Origin: Trachythela sp. YZ-2020 | Taxonomy: Eukaryota; Cnidaria; Anthozoa; Malacalcyonacea; Clavulariidae | Assembly: GCA_016169945.1 (NCBI GenBank) | Contig: JADLSH010000052.1 | Coordinates: 744,001-808,000 of the forward strand | DNA length: 64,000 nucleotides | Reading direction: 5' to 3' | Shown: positions 56,824-64,000 of the stretch, one piece after another | Layout of the letters: each line of letters opens with the position of its first letter | Numbering within the stretch: the first letter of the stretch is position 1 | Position numbers and translations under genes: made by a program | The notes under the pieces: generated by a model | Seen by the model: only the letters and a program-made list of their open reading frames with translations | What the model was told of the DNA's origin: nothing | The model's database searches: none

Positions 56824-57414
56824 ATGAATACACCATTTAACATGCTTATTGTTGGCGCAACGGAATGTGGTAAAACATATTACCTATTAGATTTTTTGAC
56901 CAGCGAGTATAAAAACCATTTCCAATACATATTTCTGGTGTGTCCAACATTTGAGTACAACAAAACATACCAAGATTAGAGGTATAAGGACTCCAAGGGT
57001 TTTCACGCAATACAATGTGACCAAGACCAAGTAGAAAGTTTCTTAAAATATATTGTAGATAACTTTAAAGGTACTAATTCTCTAATAATATTAGATGATT
57101 GTGCAAGTTCAAAAACTGTTAAAAACAGATCGTCTGAACTTGTAAACTTAGCATTTAGTGCCAGGCATTACAATCTAAGTACAATTGTAATTACTCAAAA
57201 ATTAACAGCAATAACACCATCTTATCGTGAGAACATTGCAAAATTAGTAATTTTTGATACACCTAGTGCCCTTGCATGGAAAACAATAACCGATGAGTTT
57301 TTGGACATACCAAAACAAGAACAACTCGCACTAAGAAATGCACTTAAAGAAAACAAGTACGCCAGGTTAGAAATTAATCTTAGATATCCAAGATCACACA
57401 AAATAATATTTTAG
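56824..57414 (+). pseudogene. A32-like packaging ATPase with an in-frame stop
   Basis: ATG at 56824 after ctaaataaataaa. Walker A GATECGKT at codons 11-18; Walker B SLIILDDCAS near codons 94-103; sensor-like VIITQK downstream. Total 196 aa, within the range of Polinton and virophage packaging ATPases. Codon 52 (56977-56979) is TAG; downstream the frame is open and conserved-looking to the normal stop at 57414. It would translocate DNA into capsids. Neighbouring genes are intact, so the stop is either a recent mutation or a sequence error. Confidence 0.8.
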
Positions 57415-57425
57415 AAAAAATAAAA

Positions 57426-57462
57426 AATATTTTAAAACATAATTTACATGTTTTAAAATATT
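57426..57462 (+). terminator. Perfect 15-bp stem-loop after the ATPase gene
   Basis: aatattttaaaacat, loop aatttac, atgttttaaaatatt; 12 nt after the ATPase stop and just before the next ATG at 57470. Confidence 0.6.
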
Positions 57463-57469
57463 CTAATAA

Positions 57470-57952
57470 ATGGACAATACAGAAGAGACCGAAACATTAC
57501 GCAAAGAGTTAATGGATCTTGCAGACAAAGGTTTTATTAACCAAACTAAGTCATATTTAAGGGACAAAAGAAGGGTGACACTTTCTATACTAAAAAATAT
57601 AAAGAGCGAGTACATTAAACATAGGGATGACAACAATCGTCAAAAGATGGCAGTTAAATTTGTGGTGCTTGCTGTATCCATTTCTGATAACTTTTGTGGA
57701 GATTACTTTACAATTAAGGACAGTGGTAAGTTTACAGCAAAAATATTAGAAGATGAAAACATAATGTTTGTTATTAGGGATCTAATGCCAAGTTTCACAC
57801 CAGATGATTATTATAGTAAATACCTTTTCGCACTTACAGGGTTAGGTGTATTATGTTACAACCACATAAACATAACGGGTCAAAAACAAAGTGACCCTGA
57901 CGCAGTACCAAGCGAAGAAGCAAAACCGAGCGAAGAAGCACCACAAGAATAA
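57470..57952 (+). CDS. Unknown 160-aa protein
   Basis: Helical N-terminal half (LRKELMDLADKGFINQTKSY...) and a short repeated acidic tail (PSEEAKPSEEAPQE). No membrane segment or catalytic motif. Last gene of the left plus-strand cluster, ending in a hairpin in the convergent zone. Function not recognised. Confidence 0.65.
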   Translation: MDNTEETETLRKELMDLADKGFINQTKSYLRDKRRVTLSILKNIKSEYIKHRDDNNRQKMAVKFVVLAVSISDNFCGDYFTIKDSGKFTAKILEDENIMFVIRDLMPSFTPDDYYSKYLFALTGLGVLCYNHINITGQKQSDPDAVPSEEAKPSEEAPQE

Positions 57953-57969
57953 GACTAGGGTACAATTAA

Positions 57970-57997
57970 TTTTTAAAGTAAAAAATTACTTTAAAAA
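57970..57997. terminator. Stem-loop in the convergent intergenic zone
   Basis: tttttaaagtaa, loop aaaa, ttactttaaaaa between the plus-strand stop at 57952 and the minus-strand stop at 58009. It could serve both transcripts. Confidence 0.55.
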
Positions 57998-58008
57998 ATA
58001 TAACCTCG

Positions 58009-58215
58009 CTAATTACTCTCAGAAGAATAATAACTATCATCGTCAGATGTTAGTGTATATTCAGACCCAAGACTCATACTCATAATTTCATCTAATACCA
58101 AACTAGTTTCATTTTGTTTTTTTAATATTTTAATTTGTTCTTTAACCAAAACAAATTCTTTTTCTAATTTTTTAATTTTTTCATCTAATCTTTTAAAGTC
58201 CATTTTATTATTCAA
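58009..58215 (-). CDS. Small coiled-coil protein
   Basis: 68 aa. Residues 8-45 form heptads (LDEKIKKLEKEFVLVKEQIK), then an acidic Ser-rich tail (SLGSEYTLTSDDDSYYSSES). Minus strand, start at 58215. Role unknown; small coiled coils are common in such elements. Confidence 0.55.
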   Translation of the reverse strand: MNNKMDFKRLDEKIKKLEKEFVLVKEQIKILKKQNETSLVLDEIMSMSLGSEYTLTSDDDSYYSSESN

Positions 58216-58217
58216 AA

Positions 58218-58247
58218 AAATTTGTAACCTATTAAGGCTACAAATTT
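58218..58247 (-). terminator. Stem-loop after the 134-aa gene
   Basis: aaatttgtaacc, loop tattaa, ggctacaaattt (12 pairs, one wobble or mismatch), between the stop of 58285-58689 and the start of 58009-58215. Stem sequence is nearly the same as at 54837-54862. Confidence 0.55.
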
Positions 58248-58284
58248 AAATTTTATATTTTTATTTTTTGTAAGTAAGTTTAAA

Positions 58285-58689
58285 CTAATCTTCTGCAATA
58301 CCTTCTGGTATATGATCACTTTCAAACCTAAGCATTTTTACTTTAAAGTTTAAATATTTTTCACCTGTGGAATGTTTTTCATACACAGAATTACATACAA
58401 ACTTAACACTAACATTTACTCTGCCAACATTTAAAAGTTCTGTTTTTTGGTTATTTGTTAGGCCAGGTACCGATAAGTATAATGTGTTACCTTTACTACC
58501 TTTCATAACAGTTTTAGTTCTGTGTTTGTTTGACAAATTTGTAAGTCTTTGTACCATCTTTTCGTCATCAATGACAATTGGAACATTATAACCGCTATTT
58601 TTAAACTTAGACTTTTCAACACCCCATGTTAAACAACTTGGGATTTCAAATACTTCTGGCGTTTCAAGTTTTACTGTACTTCCGTTCAT
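58285..58689 (-). CDS. Unknown 134-aa beta-rich protein
   Basis: Alternating hydrophobic pattern (NTLYLSVPGLTNNQKTELLN, later VNVSVKFVCN and KYLNFKVKMLRFE). Size and pattern could fit a small OB-fold or ssDNA-binding-like protein, but no motif proves it. Minus strand, within the integrase-side cluster. Confidence 0.6.
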   Translation of the reverse strand: MNGSTVKLETPEVFEIPSCLTWGVEKSKFKNSGYNVPIVIDDEKMVQRLTNLSNKHRTKTVMKGSKGNTLYLSVPGLTNNQKTELLNVGRVNVSVKFVCNSVYEKHSTGEKYLNFKVKMLRFESDHIPEGIAED

Positions 58690-58716
58690 TCTTACTTTAT
58701 TACTAGGTATAATTTT

Positions 58717-58875
58717 TTATTTCTTATAAGACCTCGCTAGCCCTCGTATACATCTAGGTTTAAATTTTACTTCTATAGTATCGCTATTTATAATGTTTAT
58801 ATCAAAAACATCTATTGTTTTATCAGTAATAATATTGTAAAACTCTTGTGGATCTGTTAAAAATTTAGAGATCAT
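58717..58875 (-). CDS. 52-aa small protein
   Basis: Minus-strand ATG at 58875 after gctataataaaat; reads MISKFLTDPQEFYNIITDKT, then VFDINIINSDTIEVKFKPRC and ends ARSYKK. Spacing (28 nt to the next gene) and leader match its neighbours. Its last codons overlap a repeated motif (gctagcgaggtcttataa). Function unknown. Confidence 0.5.
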   Translation of the reverse strand: MISKFLTDPQEFYNIITDKTIDVFDINIINSDTIEVKFKPRCIRGLARSYKK

Positions 58876-58923
58876 ATTTTATTATAGCAATATTTTTTAT
58901 TTTTTATAAGACCCCGCTAGCGC

Positions 58924-60204
58924 CTATTTTTGTCTAGTTTTAATTTCATTATATGCAAAGTAACCTAATGCTATTGCGAGAACCCACATGTTGTTACCCA
59001 ACCACATTAAACCTTTTGCACCCATACTTAAAACAGTTGAGATAATACTACCGATGGCAGCAAATACAGGTCCAAACTTCTTAAGTATTTTAGCAACTGC
59101 TTTTCCAAAAGTAGAGACACCACGAGCGCCAGCAGAAATAGCTTTTCTTGTTGATGTTACAATTCCTGTTATTAAACCAGCAATACCAATACTTATCGCA
59201 GCCGTGACACCCAAGTTCTTTTTAGCCCACTTTTTAAATTTTTCAAACTTTGTTAGTGGGTTGTTATCGGTCTCATTTTTTAAAATTTCTATAACTTCTG
59301 TAAGTACAGGTCTTATATTATTTTGTAATCTTATGTTATCTTGTTCTAACTCTGCAACCTTTGCAATAGACTCGTACAAAGTTTTTAGGGTGGGGTTTTG
59401 TTCTGCTATGCTTCGATCTCGCCAAGTTTTTACCTCGTCGCCTATGAACTTTATTTGTTCCTTGTAACTAATATTTTGTTTACGAATTCCAGATTGTATA
59501 ATTGCTTGTATTTCTCGTTCCCACTCAGATTTACCACCGTCCAAATTAACCATCTCAATGTTTTCATGTTGTGATCTAACATCTTCATAACTATCGCTAA
59601 TTCTACTATTTAATATGGTCCTAGAATTATTAATTATATCATTATTTAACTCTTCGTTACCCACAACACCTGCTTGGTTCTCAATCATACCGGTTGGAGT
59701 GTTAGCATGTTCTAATGTAACCTCAATTAACTCATCATCGTATAGTTTTTTAGCTCTTGTCATTGCAGGGTTTTTACTAACTGAGACTGAAATTTCATCA
59801 TCAACATTAATTTTATAAATTCCAAGTCCATCTTTGCCAACACCATAATCTATTCCTATAACACGACCCGCGGTATTTCTTCTTACTGATAATTTTGTGA
59901 GAAATAACTGTGTGTGTGGGCCATCGCTTTCGTCTAAGTTTATATTAAAATATTTTAAAAATGCATCTTTTACTAACTCAACCCTTACATTCTCAGGGTT
60001 TCCTGTTACAATAGCTATGCTTTCATCTAAAATATTACCAGGTGTAGTTTGAGGGCCAAGTGTTGTCCCTTCTTGTTCGTTGGTTGAACCGTCAAGAGGT
60101 TGTGTGACATCATCAAGATTAGTTTCTTGGTCATCATCATCATCATCTGGTCCAAGATCTTCCACTTCAGGATTTTGGTTTTTCATTTCTAAATCTGGAT
60201 CCAT
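58924..60204 (-). CDS. 426-aa protein with acidic N-terminus and hydrophobic C-terminus
   Basis: Residues 1-65 are very acidic and disordered (EDLGPDDDDDDQETNLDD). A middle globular and coiled-coil region follows (KVAELEQDNIRLQNNIRP, about 265-285). Residues about 325-420 hold several Gly/Ala-rich hydrophobic helices (GVTAAISIGIAGLITGIV, GPVFAAIGSIISTVLSMG, MWVLAIALGYFAYNEI). This layout suits a membrane-active virion or inner-capsid protein. Start at 60204 after ttaaataaata. Specific family not recognised. Confidence 0.65.
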   Translation of the reverse strand: MDPDLEMKNQNPEVEDLGPDDDDDDQETNLDDVTQPLDGSTNEQEGTTLGPQTTPGNILDESIAIVTGNPENVRVELVKDAFLKYFNINLDESDGPHTQLFLTKLSVRRNTAGRVIGIDYGVGKDGLGIYKINVDDEISVSVSKNPAMTRAKKLYDDELIEVTLEHANTPTGMIENQAGVVGNEELNNDIINNSRTILNSRISDSYEDVRSQHENIEMVNLDGGKSEWEREIQAIIQSGIRKQNISYKEQIKFIGDEVKTWRDRSIAEQNPTLKTLYESIAKVAELEQDNIRLQNNIRPVLTEVIEILKNETDNNPLTKFEKFKKWAKKNLGVTAAISIGIAGLITGIVTSTRKAISAGARGVSTFGKAVAKILKKFGPVFAAIGSIISTVLSMGAKGLMWLGNNMWVLAIALGYFAYNEIKTRQK

Positions 60205-60216
60205 TATTTATTTAAC

Positions 60217-60300
60217 CTCGCTACGCTTCGTTCCGTTCGCTACGCTCACTTCACTTCGCTTGCTTCGTTCCGTTCGCTACGCTCACTTCACTTCGCTAAG
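60217..60300. repeat. GC-rich REP-like direct repeat between two viral genes
   Basis: A 36-bp unit (gcttcgttccgttcgctacg, then ctcacttcacttcgct) at 60225-60260 and 60262-60297. The second unit encodes the last integrase codons and stop (60283-60300 on the minus strand). A related GC-rich stretch is found inside the 62036-63403 ORF. Confidence 0.75.
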
Positions 60301-61266
60301 CTCTCTTTCGTAAAATCTACCGTGTATATTTTCCTTAGTCTCAATGTCTTGTATATCATACATAACAGGATCACCTTGATGAACTTTTGTTATTTTAAAT
60401 GTCTCCTCCGTAAAATTAATTGTGTAACCTTTTACAAACCTAGTACCTGTGTGATATTTTTCAACCCTAACGGTATCACCTACTTTAAATCTAGGTTTTT
60501 TTAGTGCGTTAGTTTTACCATACAAAGTTTCCCAAACCACATTTTTATTTTTCTCGTTAACATCTGCAGGTTTCATCTTAATACTTCTGTGTATACTGTG
60601 GTTGTAATTAAATGTAACATCGTCCAAAATATCTAACCACTTTTTTGTGTTGTGTTCTGTGAAATATTTCCACATCGTTGTTTTTAAAGTCCTATTTAAT
60701 CTCTCCACAAGAGCTGCCTTTCGGTTAAAAAAGGCCTTACCATCTTTTTTAATTAAAGTTGTAAAATGTTCTATTCCAAGTTTACCTAGCAGCTCTTCAA
60801 CATATTTGTTTTTAAACTCGTTACCATCGTCATATTGGACTACTTTTGGGTACCTACCGAACCGAGTTTTAAATTCTTCTAGTATTTTTTCCATTGCGTG
60901 TGCAACATCAATACTACCTTTTGTCCTACTTGGTTCTGTGAAAGCAAACCGTGATAATATTTCTATACTTGTTAGGATCCATTTGTACCCATCGTTAGCG
61001 CTAGCACGATCTTTTGTCATATCAACCATATCAAGTTGTAATTGGTCTCCAAGATCACTAACGATAGTTTTACGATACACATGTTTGCCAATTTTTTGTT
61101 TCGTTGTCGTGTAAGTTTTTTGTGTTAGTAACCAATTTTTAACTTGTTTACGAGTGACATCTAAGCCCTCTTCTCTTGCTTTTTGGTATAACCTTTCAAT
61201 ACTTTGGTAACCTGTTCCAGGAGAATGGTACAAATTTCTTAGACCTTGTTCTATTTTAAAACTCAT
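60283..61266 (-). CDS. Polinton-type integrase
   Basis: 327 aa. Retroviral-like DDE core: D79 in QLDMVDM, D146 in QYDDGNEF, E188 in LVERLNRTLK. D to E spacing is about 41, a little longer than the common 35, because of extra residues around KKDGKAFFNRK. C-terminal SH3/chromo-like tail with FVKGYTINFTEETFKI and IHGRFYERELSEV, the usual ending of Polinton integrases. It would integrate the element into host DNA. Start at 61266 after acaaaataa. No frame break. Confidence 0.9.
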   Translation of the reverse strand: MSFKIEQGLRNLYHSPGTGYQSIERLYQKAREEGLDVTRKQVKNWLLTQKTYTTTKQKIGKHVYRKTIVSDLGDQLQLDMVDMTKDRASANDGYKWILTSIEILSRFAFTEPSRTKGSIDVAHAMEKILEEFKTRFGRYPKVVQYDDGNEFKNKYVEELLGKLGIEHFTTLIKKDGKAFFNRKAALVERLNRTLKTTMWKYFTEHNTKKWLDILDDVTFNYNHSIHRSIKMKPADVNEKNKNVVWETLYGKTNALKKPRFKVGDTVRVEKYHTGTRFVKGYTINFTEETFKITKVHQGDPVMYDIQDIETKENIHGRFYERELSEVK

Positions 61267-61268
61267 TT

Positions 61269-61351
61269 ATTTTGTGTAATTATTTAATTACATAAAATTT
61301 ATGGGGGGCGTGAAACGCGCCCCCACACCCGATTCCGTAACGTTTCGTTAC
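61269..61351 (-). terminator. Cluster of three stem-loops between capsid-like gene and integrase
   Basis: 61269-61298: attttgtgtaatta with taattacataaaat, loop tt. 61304-61324: GC stem gggggcgtg, loop aaa, cgcgccccc. 61337-61351: gtaacg, loop ttt, cgttac. All lie downstream of the minus-strand gene ending at 61373 and upstream of the integrase ATG. Confidence 0.6.
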
Positions 61352-61372
61352 CCTATTATTTTTATTTTAAAG

Positions 61373-62014
61373 TTAAACTATTTCTAATTCTAATAATGCG
61401 CTCATGTTTACATGGAACCCAATGTTAGTTGTAAGTTTAAACGATAAGGAATTAAATCTTTGAATTATTGGGGTTTTTGATTTTATGTTGTCGTAAAATG
61501 AGGTGGTATCTAACAGACTTTGTGTTGTTGTAACCGGTAACGATACTATTATTTTACTTGGATTACCATCCGAGTCAAAGTTTTGGAATGAGTTTACAAC
61601 ACTACATTCTATGTTTACAAATTTTAACCCATGGTTAACATCAACATGACTTCCGCTTGCGTACCAGGTGTCTTTTACCAAGGCGGTATCAACTGGGAAA
61701 CCTAGCATTGGACCTATGTTGTTGCCTAAGTTTAAAGCTTTTTCAGATTTTATCGAGCATGTAGAATTTCGATGGTTTGCAACAAGTTTGATGTCTTCAT
61801 CTTTAAGTTTACTTTGGATATCGGTAAATGTCCAATACCCTTTGTCAAACACAATTTTGTCTGTTCCGTGAGTAATTTGGTATTGCCCTGGAATATTATG
61901 GAACTCCCAAAATATAGTTGCAGATTTAAGATACAGATTGGTTTTGTTAGTTTGAAATATATTCAAATTAACCTTTTTGTTGTTGTTTGGTATAAACACA
62001 GTTAACTTTGACAT
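61373..62014 (-). CDS. Candidate minor capsid (penton-like) protein
   Basis: 213 aa, beta-rich. Landmarks: an N-terminal strand pair (LKSATIFWEFHNIPGQYQIT), a GPMLGFP turn, VDVNHGLKFVNIECSVVNSF, and a final strand MSALLELEIV. This pattern resembles a beta-rich virion protein that is common in cnidarian Polintons and is usually taken as a minor capsid component. Start at 62014, only 21 nt from the divergent ATG at 62036. Assignment to penton rather than another jelly-roll protein is inference. Confidence 0.55.
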   Translation of the reverse strand: MSKLTVFIPNNNKKVNLNIFQTNKTNLYLKSATIFWEFHNIPGQYQITHGTDKIVFDKGYWTFTDIQSKLKDEDIKLVANHRNSTCSIKSEKALNLGNNIGPMLGFPVDTALVKDTWYASGSHVDVNHGLKFVNIECSVVNSFQNFDSDGNPSKIIVSLPVTTTQSLLDTTSFYDNIKSKTPIIQRFNSLSFKLTTNIGFHVNMSALLELEIV

Positions 62015-62035
62015 TTTATTTATACATTAAATAAA
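62015..62035. promoter_or_regulatory. Very short divergent start region
   Basis: Only 21 bp separate the two ATGs. Each is preceded by an A-rich leader (gtataaataaa on the minus strand, ttaaataaa on the plus strand). The same (t)aaataaa leader precedes most ORFs here, so it may be the start signal or leader motif. Confidence 0.45.
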
Positions 62036-63403
62036 ATGGAAGCATTCAAAGAAAAATATCCATATGCAGATGTTACTAAATTTTTATTCCAACCCGTAAA
62101 AACATTGTCAGGCGAGACTTTGTTTGTTAGAATAATGTATGTACACAACGGCAGGGCTTACGATATTAAGGCTTCAACTTTTTCTTTTGCTTGGGCCTTG
62201 GATTGGCAACCTAGAATTTGGAACACAAAGGGTGTTGTGCAAGGATTCACAAAAGGTCTCTTTGCAGGTAGTCCTAGTAATTTAAGTATTTTTGTCAGGT
62301 CGGAGCGTAGCGACGACCGCGAGCGAAGCGGAGCGGAGCGAGATAACACACTAAGTTTTAACCCAAAACTTCCAAACCTTGTAATTACCAAAAACATGTC
62401 AAAGTTTAACGACTATGCTGAGAACCCATATCTCGCTGCTTGTTTGGCTGCTTACATAACAACTTATCTTTGTGGTATTAGTACCAGACACTTCCAATCT
62501 GAGAATCCATTTGTAGGTAACTTAGCTAGGTTCCATTTGTACTACCACATGAGAAGATTTCTTAGGAGTCCTAATAAGATGAGTAGATTTTTAAACCAAA
62601 GAATTAAAAATATAATTAATAATAATATACCTGTTGTGTACGAGTGGACAAAAGAATTTCACCAAGGCCAAGAACAAATTGGTACTTGGCTAACAAAACA
62701 AGTACCACACAACAGCGTTAGAAATTATAAACCTGAGGTTGGTAAATTTGGTCAAACTGGTATTAGGTACGAGAAACGCGGTGACAGAACTATTAGAAGT
62801 TTAGATGACTACAAAATGTTTATTGCGACAGAGTCAACTGGTTTAACTCAAACTGGTCAGTTGTTATTCCAACAAAGTTTAGAAGCTTATGTGTATTGTG
62901 TACTCGGTGCGCAATCTAGTACCAGATGGGCTATCGTTGGTAAAGGTGCGAAGTCTTTACAAACACAAGAGGTTTTCAAAAAACTTGTGGAAGATACAAT
63001 TATACAAGATGACCAAACTGTAACTATTTCTAATATGAGAAATGCCATAAAAAGTACTAATGTAATTTTAAACTTTGCAATTAGTCCTGGTGTAATTCTT
63101 ATACCTAGCGATATGATAATTTTAAAACAAAAAATACCAGGTTACAACAACATTTTAATGGTAGTTGGCGGTGATATGGTGTTTGGTCACAATGCACATA
63201 TTAACAAAAATTTAGAGGTAATAATAGAAGAAGAAGAAGAAGAAGAACCAGTTGTGCCACCTAACACGCCTGTGACATCACCAAAAGATTTAAATTTAGT
63301 TTATCCAAGAGAAATACCAAGTACAAGTAGAACAGAAACACAAGTGTTATTAGCATTAACTGTGGTAACCGGTTATATTATAAAGTTTTTCTTATTATCT
63401 TAA
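62036..63403 (+). CDS. Unknown 455-aa viral protein with C-terminal membrane segment
   Basis: Landmarks: WALDWQPRIWNTKGVVQG (about residues 50-70), a helical middle (FHLYYHMRRFLRSPNKMSRF), then QSLEAYVYCVLGAQSSTRWA and SPGVILIPSDMIILKQK, an acidic Glu run, and a hydrophobic end (VLLALTVVTGYIIKFFLL). Residues about 86-104 (RSERSDDRERSGAERD) come from a GC-rich REP-like insertion at about 62297-62345. It is too short for a typical Polinton hexon, and I do not assign it. Probably a virion or membrane-associated protein. Confidence 0.6.
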   Translation: MEAFKEKYPYADVTKFLFQPVKTLSGETLFVRIMYVHNGRAYDIKASTFSFAWALDWQPRIWNTKGVVQGFTKGLFAGSPSNLSIFVRSERSDDRERSGAERDNTLSFNPKLPNLVITKNMSKFNDYAENPYLAACLAAYITTYLCGISTRHFQSENPFVGNLARFHLYYHMRRFLRSPNKMSRFLNQRIKNIINNNIPVVYEWTKEFHQGQEQIGTWLTKQVPHNSVRNYKPEVGKFGQTGIRYEKRGDRTIRSLDDYKMFIATESTGLTQTGQLLFQQSLEAYVYCVLGAQSSTRWAIVGKGAKSLQTQEVFKKLVEDTIIQDDQTVTISNMRNAIKSTNVILNFAISPGVILIPSDMIILKQKIPGYNNILMVVGGDMVFGHNAHINKNLEVIIEEEEEEEPVVPPNTPVTSPKDLNLVYPREIPSTSRTETQVLLALTVVTGYIIKFFLLS

Positions 63404-63410
63404 ATAAACA

Positions 63411-63623
63411 ATGTCAGACACAGAAAAAAGCGAAGTGACAGGGATAACAGAATTATCAAAATTATTAAAAAAATTAGAAGAATTAGACGAGTTAAACAAA
63501 TTAAGAGAGTTAGAAGAATTAAGAGCGATAAACAAATTAAGTAGCCTAACAAAATTATTAATAATATCAATAGGTGTAAGTATTATTTTTAAGGTCTTAC
63601 TTGATATGATAAATAAAGTATGA
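63411..63623 (+). CDS. Small coiled-coil membrane protein
   Basis: 70 aa: Leu/Lys/Glu heptads (LSKLLKKLEELDELNKLREL) followed by one hydrophobic segment (LTKLLIISIGVSIIFKVLLD). Starts 7 nt after the preceding stop with the taaataaaca leader. Its stop overlaps the next ATG (ATGA). Confidence 0.6.
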   Translation: MSDTEKSEVTGITELSKLLKKLEELDELNKLRELEELRAINKLSSLTKLLIISIGVSIIFKVLLDMINKV

Positions 63624-63919
63624 GTGAGAACACAATAACTGACAGTACCAAAGAAACAAGTGCCGAGAGAAAAGAGGCTTGTGAAAAACTAAGTGAGTTG
63701 TCTAAAAGTGCAAAGAAAAGAAGGTTACCAAAACCAGACGCTTGCGAGGCTTACGCTGATTTGCCTTATTTTTTGTTGTTTAAAATACTAGGTATTGTTT
63801 TAGGCATCGGTGCGTTATGGAATTATTGTACAGCTAAAAAATGTGACAGTGTAAAAGACACACCAAAAGTAGCACCACCTGTAATGAAAAACCCACCGCT
63901 TGTAAATTTAGACGACTAA
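63620..63919 (+). CDS. 99-aa protein with one membrane segment
   Basis: Charged N-terminus with ETSAERKEACEKLSELSKSA, then a hydrophobic stretch (YFLLFKILGIVLGIGALWNY) and a polar Pro-rich tail. Overlaps the previous gene by 4 nt, so coupled expression is likely. Function unknown. Confidence 0.6.
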   Translation: MSENTITDSTKETSAERKEACEKLSELSKSAKKRRLPKPDACEAYADLPYFLLFKILGIVLGIGALWNYCTAKKCDSVKDTPKVAPPVMKNPPLVNLDD

Positions 63920-63925
63920 AATAAA

Positions 63926-64000
63926 ATGGGGTGTAAACCTAGTAAATTACAAATTCAACATAATGGTGATCTTTTTAACGAAGACACCGAAGTTCGTAAA
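63926..64000 (+). CDS. Start of a lipid-anchored-looking protein, cut by the window edge
   Basis: ATG at 63926 after ctaaaataaa; 25 codons visible, beginning MGCKPSKLQIQ. Gly2 with Cys3 and a basic/Ser context fits N-myristoylation plus palmitoylation. The rest lies outside the window. Confidence 0.5.
   Translation, partial: MGCKPSKLQIQHNGDLFNEDTEVRK

Larger units (their letters stand above)
52814..64000. mobile_element. Polinton/Maverick-like viral element, left part
   Basis: Compact, nearly intron-free gene clusters with a Polinton-type integrase, an A32-like packaging ATPase, a capsid-like protein, a collagen-like fibre and small zinc-finger proteins. The left end is inferred at about 52814 (agtagttataagg), just after the end of the flanking inverted repeat. 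The right end lies outside the window, so the terminal repeat cannot be matched. PolB, cysteine protease and a hexon-like protein are not recognised in this part. Confidence 0.8.

Noticed and set aside
62036..63403. 455-aa ORF as the major capsid protein
   Set aside because: Too short for a Polinton hexon, with a C-terminal membrane segment and no recognised double jelly-roll pattern; left unassigned.

Overview
The window looks like nuclear DNA of a marine invertebrate, most likely a cnidarian. The only clear host gene is spliced and encodes a secreted protein with PAN/apple, EGF and LamG-like domains. The repeats are of kinds common in cnidarian genomes: a Penelope-like element, a DIRS-type element, CR1/L2-like LINEs, tRNA-derived SINEs and foldback elements. 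Species cannot be fixed from sequence alone. There is no tRNA gene I trust, no rRNA and no CRISPR array.

Layout. 1-2126: Penelope-like reverse transcriptase with a GIY-YIG domain, frameshifted and split by a small inverted-repeat insertion. 2300-8935: a decayed DIRS retroelement (minus strand) carrying a SINE and a LINE, the LINE itself split by a second LINE. 8957-15837: a TTAA-flanked element with long inverted repeats, holding another long-inverted-repeat element (9278-12765) in its left arm. 16500-29630: mainly MITEs, SINEs, tandem and foldback repeats, including a roughly 1.95-kb unit present three times (21838-27690). 30254-44143: a seven-exon host gene on the minus strand whose splice junctions all join in phase (588 aa). 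Its third intron carries a 7.66-kb TTAA-flanked DNA transposon (32784-40444). 45275-52813: more tandem and inverted repeats. 52814-64000 (open at the right edge): the left part of a Polinton/Maverick-like viral element.

Two systems stand out. First, the TTAA transposon encodes a six-exon, 1086-aa transposase-like protein with no visible break. It combines Cys-rich N-terminal motifs, a DDE-like core, a C2HC finger and a C-terminal domain, and its superfamily is not obvious to me. Second, the Polinton-like element has compact gene clusters. An early-looking cluster holds a SAP-like/coiled-coil protein and small zinc-finger proteins. A virion cluster holds a collagen-like fibre, a partner with the same N-terminal motif, a packaging ATPase and a capsid-like protein. 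There is also an integrase.

In the viral element, perfect or near-perfect stem-loops follow several stop codons, ORFs start right after A-rich (T)AAATAAA leaders, and GC-rich REP-like repeats lie between genes and inside one ORF. The packaging ATPase carries one in-frame stop, so this copy may be recently inactivated. DNA polymerase B, protease and major capsid protein are not identified in the visible part and may lie beyond the right edge.
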